DNA of 23,871 bases from Bacillota bacterium. GTDB lineage: Bacteria; Bacillota; Thermosediminibacteria; Thermosediminibacterales; Thermosediminibacteraceae. The stretch is taken from assembly GCA_003242255.1 (NCBI GenBank), contig QGUT01000010.1, positions 1-23,871 on the forward strand, given 5' to 3'. The notes below the pieces were generated by a model. That model had not been told where the DNA came from, ran no database searches, and was given only the letters and a program-made list of their open reading frames with translations. Shown here piece after piece: positions 21,210 through 23,871 of the stretch (its first letter is position 1; every line of letters begins with the position of its first letter). The position numbers and the translations under genes were made by a program.

Positions 21210-22076
21210 TTATAGCAGGTCTTCCATTTTTATATCCAATCCTTTTTCTATAATAGTGTCAAATATTTCTGTCTCGGTCAAGCACTTTTTGAGCCGGTAG
21301 CTTTTATCGACCACATAGACCAGGTGAAAACTCTGGGGATTTAAGCGGAAGAGCACCTGCTTTACCGGCATTTTGCCGAAAGCCACCATCGCCTGGACCG
21401 GCAGCAGCCCTTTCTCGATCAGACTTTCTTTTTTGTAGGCCATGTAGCTCATAAACATGAAGGGGGCCTGCTTCTCCTCCTGACCGGCCGCCCAGAAGAG
21501 AAAAGTTCCGGCAATAAGCAGCATGAGATTGGGCCCGGAATTTAAGGCTGTCGCCAGGAAGAGAGCCCATAAAAAAAACGCCAAAATCTTTCCGGCCCTG
21601 GCCGCCATGCGGACCGCCTTTATGAAGCTCACCATCTGGCTCAGCCACAGCATGAAGATCTTGCCGCCGTCTAAAGGCAGGGCCGGCAGGAGGTTAAAAA
21701 GCCCTAAAGTCAACTGGTACCTCACAAAAACATTGGCCGTATCGTAATCCACAAGCCCCTGATAGGTCAGAGATATAAAAACAGCGGCCATAAGCAGATT
21801 CCCCGCAGGCCCTGCGAGCACCACGGCCACCTCGCTTTCCCGGGAACTCTGGTAAAACCCTTTGATGTTAATTCTGCCCCCTAAAGGCAGGAGCTCCAGT
21901 TCCTCCACTTTTATGCCGACCGCTCGGGCTGCCGAAATGTGGGAAATTTCGTGGACCAGAATGGCGAGAAGCGCTGCCACGACCTCTTCGTAAAGTCCTG
22001 CAGCAAACCCCAATGCTATTATAGCTGCGAATAAAAAATGAAGCCTTATCCTTACTCCAAAAACCGAAAAAGCCAT
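21210..22076 (-). CDS. spoIVFB: SpoIVFB-type intramembrane metalloprotease (M50)
   Basis: 288 residues from the ATG at 22076. The zinc site HEISH (H42, E43, H46) lies in the second membrane segment, and the third ligand is in NLLPALPLDGG (D136). These are almost the residue numbers of Bacillus SpoIVFB. Several membrane helices span about 13-190. A CBS-like regulatory domain occupies about 220-288. SpoIVFB releases sigma-K from its pro-form in the mother cell. The frame opens upstream to 22154 within spoIVFA, but GAGGGAG four bases before 22076 fixes the start. Confidence 0.93.
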   Translation of the reverse strand: MAFSVFGVRIRLHFLFAAIIALGFAAGLYEEVVAALLAILVHEISHISAARAVGIKVEELELLPLGGRINIKGFYQSSRESEVAVVLAGPAGNLLMAAVFISLTYQGLVDYDTANVFVRYQLTLGLFNLLPALPLDGGKIFMLWLSQMVSFIKAVRMAARAGKILAFFLWALFLATALNSGPNLMLLIAGTFLFWAAGQEEKQAPFMFMSYMAYKKESLIEKGLLPVQAMVAFGKMPVKQVLFRLNPQSFHLVYVVDKSYRLKKCLTETEIFDTIIEKGLDIKMEDLL

Positions 22077-22086
22077 AGGTCTCCCT

Positions 22087-22758
22087 CTAGATTTTTTCCT
22101 CAAAATCCAACCATCTTTCCGGGTCTTGGGCCACTCCCTTTTCCCATATTTCAAAGTACAGGCCCGGATTTTCGGCCAGCCCTTTTTCGCCTACGGTCCC
22201 TATGATCTGCCCCTGCGAAATATTGTCCCCGAGCTTCACGTATACTTCCCCAAGGCGCGCGTATACCGTCACCACGTCGCCCTCGTGCCTTATTTTTATC
22301 ATCCGGCCGAGTTCCGCATCTTCGGCCACCTGTATCACCGTCCCGGCCGCCGCAGCTTTAACCGGAGTGCCCTCTATTTGCTCTATGTCAATCCCGTGCC
22401 TTTGGTCAGCTTTAGTCACCTTTCCGGTCAGAGGAGCGATGAATTGTTTCGAAATCAGCGAAGGGTCTCCTCTTTTTTCATTTAAAACGTCTTTTAAAGT
22501 GGGTACAGCTTTTATGAATTTCTGGCTCTTCAATCCCTCCAGGATACTCGCCAGGTCCATTTCGTAAGTTATCGCCCGATGGATCCTCGTAACTATGGCG
22601 GAAGTCTGCGGCAGATCCACCTTCCTGAAAAAAAGCATTATAAAAAATATGGAAAGGGCGATCAGCACTTTCTGAAGGTCTAAAAAGCGGTTTATGGACC
22701 CGCCATCCGAACTCGAATAGTACTGGGCGTACGGATCGGATTCTCTTTGCCCCCACAT
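22087..22758 (-). CDS. spoIVFA: SpoIVFA-like membrane protein with degenerate M23 domain
   Basis: 223 residues. One membrane segment (about 29-46, KVLIALSIFFIMLFFRKV) is followed by a linker. A peptidase-M23 fold lies at about 118-223: the RHGIDI zinc-site histidine is retained, but the HLHFEI active site reads GLYFEI, so it should be inactive. SpoIVFA anchors and inhibits SpoIVFB until the spore checkpoint. The ATG at 22758 is preceded by GAGGGG. It is followed by spoIVFB after ten bases, the conserved pair. The group II intron ends about 70 bases upstream. Confidence 0.88.
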   Translation of the reverse strand: MWGQRESDPYAQYYSSSDGGSINRFLDLQKVLIALSIFFIMLFFRKVDLPQTSAIVTRIHRAITYEMDLASILEGLKSQKFIKAVPTLKDVLNEKRGDPSLISKQFIAPLTGKVTKADQRHGIDIEQIEGTPVKAAAAGTVIQVAEDAELGRMIKIRHEGDVVTVYARLGEVYVKLGDNISQGQIIGTVGEKGLAENPGLYFEIWEKGVAQDPERWLDFEEKI

Positions 22759-22790
22759 CGGTTTCCCCTCCCGAATGAATCCTCGATATA

Positions 22791-22817
22791 ATCTTATGGC
22801 CGGCAGGGCTCGTTTAT
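22791..22817 (-). promoter_or_regulatory. Possible sigma-E-type promoter of spoIVFA-spoIVFB
   Basis: On the minus strand ATA (22817-22815), 16 bases, CATAAGAT (22798-22791) resembles the sigma-E pattern. spoIVF is a sigma-E operon in Bacillus. The -35 is three bases only, so this is tentative. Confidence 0.35.
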
Positions 22818-22862
22818 TACAAAAATAGAGTAGGAGGGGGCGGCTAACCCCCGTCCTCTCAC

Positions 22863-22894
22863 ACCACCGGACATGCGGGTCCGCATCCGGCGGT
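22863..22894 (-). ncRNA. Group II intron domain V
   Basis: ACCGCCGGA pairs with TCCGGTGGT. The upper stem TGCG/CGCA has a four-base loop, with a two-base TG bulge on the 3' side. This is the catalytic domain of the intron RNA, directly after the RT stop codon (22895-22897). Confidence 0.88.
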
Positions 22895-23871
22895 TCACCA
22901 AGCTTGACGAAGAGTTTGGTAGCGTTCGATTAAGCTCGTCAGGCCCTGGGATTGCCAATAGGCGTTGCCCAGGGCCCTATTCATTGGCCCGTGAGCCATC
23001 CGCCATGGCCCCTTCCGAGCATTGGCAAATTCATGCACTACTCGCTCCGGTAACCCCAGTGCCAGAAGCTCGCGATACCTCGTTCGTACCCGCTTCCACT
23101 GCTTCCAGAGACACATGCGTAGCCTCCTCCGCATCCAGCCATCCAGGTCCTTGAATACGCTGGGTGTTTCGGCCAGGGCAAAGTATCCCATCCAACCCCC
23201 AAGATAGGTGTTGAGGCGTTCTATGCGTTCGGTTATACTTACAGGTTTGTTCCGGGCTGTTATCTCTCGTATTTTCGTCTTTAAACGTTCGATAGTTTGT
23301 GGTGCTAGGCGGATGAGTATTCGTCCTTCTTTTGCCTTATGCATGCTGAACCCTAGAAATTTCAGCTTCCACGGACGGTCTACCGCGCTCTTTTGTTCGT
23401 TTATTTTGAGCTTTAATCGCTCCCGCAAGAATTTACGAATGCTTTCCATGACTCTTTCTCCGGCCCGCTTGCTCTTGACGTAGATGTTGCAGTCGTCTGC
23501 GTATCGGACAAATTTGTGGCCCCTCTTTTCAAGTTCTTTGTCCAACTCGTCCAGCAGTATGTTGGCTAGAAGCGGACTTAATGGGCCACCCTGGGGTGTC
23601 CCTTCTGTTGTTTCCATCACTACTCCGTTTATCATGACACCTGCCTGCAGGTAGCGGCGAATGAGAGTCAATACCCTTTTGTCTTTCACCTTCCGGGCCA
23701 CTCGGGCCATGAGTATGTCGTGGTTTACCCGATCAAAGAATTTCTCTATGTCCAGGTCCACGGCCCATTCGTATCCTTCTTCCACGTATTGTCGCGCTTT
23801 CCTCACCGCGTCGTGGGCTCTCCTCCCGGGACGAAACCCAAAGCTGGCTTCCGAAAACTGCGGGTCGAAAA
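22895..23871 (-). CDS. ltrA: Group II intron reverse transcriptase/maturase (5' end outside window)
   Basis: About 325 residues are visible, in frame to the window edge at 23869. RT motifs are SFGFRPGRRAHDAV, EWAVDLDIEKFFDRVNHD, EGTPQGGPLSPLLANI, FVRYADD (catalytic YADD), KLKFLGF and the maturase X domain with GYFALAETPSVF and MRRRLR. It ends RYQTLRQAW without an HNH endonuclease domain, as in class C introns that use other priming. A GTG at 23806 is only an internal codon; the true start is upstream of the window. The protein splices the intron and copies it into DNA. Confidence 0.95.
   Translation of the reverse strand, partial: FDPQFSEASFGFRPGRRAHDAVRKARQYVEEGYEWAVDLDIEKFFDRVNHDILMARVARKVKDKRVLTLIRRYLQAGVMINGVVMETTEGTPQGGPLSPLLANILLDELDKELEKRGHKFVRYADDCNIYVKSKRAGERVMESIRKFLRERLKLKINEQKSAVDRPWKLKFLGFSMHKAKEGRILIRLAPQTIERLKTKIREITARNKPVSITERIERLNTYLGGWMGYFALAETPSVFKDLDGWMRRRLRMCLWKQWKRVRTRYRELLALGLPERVVHEFANARKGPWRMAHGPMNRALGNAYWQSQGLTSLIERYQTLRQAW

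Larger units (their letters stand above)
22826..23871 (-). mobile_element. Group II intron, class C type, 3' part (5' end outside window)
   Basis: The element comprises the reverse transcriptase frame followed immediately by intron RNA. Domain V (about 22862-22895) has an 8- to 9-bp stem (22886-22894 with 22863-22871), a TG bulge and a GACC-capped upper stem TGCG/CGCA. A catalytic CGC triad lies in ACCGCCGG. A short domain VI hairpin with a GGGGG/CCCCC stem follows (about 22832-22860). The exact 3' splice boundary is taken as about 22826, from the end CCTACTCTAT. Confidence 0.9.

Noticed and set aside
240..23806. Selenoproteins with in-frame UGA in this window
   Set aside because: Because selA/selB are present I looked for frames continuing through TGA into conserved sequence. 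None of the recognised genes needs one.
22895..23806. Retron or diversity-generating reverse transcriptase
   Set aside because: The YADD motif, maturase X domain and immediately following domain V identify a group II intron protein.

Overview
The window reads as chromosome of an anaerobic, endospore-forming Firmicute of the Clostridia. The evidence is spo0B, spoIVFA/spoIVFB and sleB/ypeB (sporulation and germination), a T-box leader, an L27 protein with a Prp-cleavable N-terminus, a nickel CO dehydrogenase (cooS) and the selenocysteine genes selA/selB. A thermophilic Thermoanaerobacterales/Thermosediminibacterales-type host is my inference from gene order; the sequence does not prove it. Nearly everything is on the minus strand, so the biological order runs from high to low coordinates.

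Region A (23871 to 17388): the 3' part of a group II intron with its reverse transcriptase (5' end outside the window), then spoIVFA, spoIVFB, the TIGR03960-type radical SAM protein, its TIGR03936/DUF2344 partner, and rng (RNase G).

Region B (17387 to about 11000) interrupts the usual rng-rplU succession. It starts with three small plus-strand genes of unknown function, convergent with rng and ending at a 34-bp perfect palindrome. It continues on the minus strand with sleB-ypeB plus a possible 25-residue membrane peptide, a small membrane protein, an AIM24-family protein and a solitary cooS.

Region C (10870 to 1) is a classic housekeeping run. It holds a promoter and L21 leader, rplU-prp-rpmA and a terminator, then spo0B-like-obg-nadD-yqeK-LCP-rsfS. 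A perfect sigma-A promoter buried in the 3' end of rsfS drives a leucine T-box and leuS. comEA-selA-selB follow, with selB cut by the window edge.

The genes mostly do growth-linked work: ribosome biogenesis (L21, L27, Prp, Obg, RsfS, RNase G), tRNA charging and selenocysteine incorporation (LeuS, SelA, SelB), cell-wall polymer attachment (LCP) and NAD synthesis (NadD). Interleaved are sporulation and germination functions (Spo0B-like, SpoIVFA/B, SleB/YpeB) and one CO-metabolism enzyme. I saw no CRISPR array, tRNA, rRNA, prophage or defence locus. The least explained parts are the plus-strand trio and the cooS control region. Start codons were chosen by ribosome-binding-site spacing; several differ from the longest open frame.
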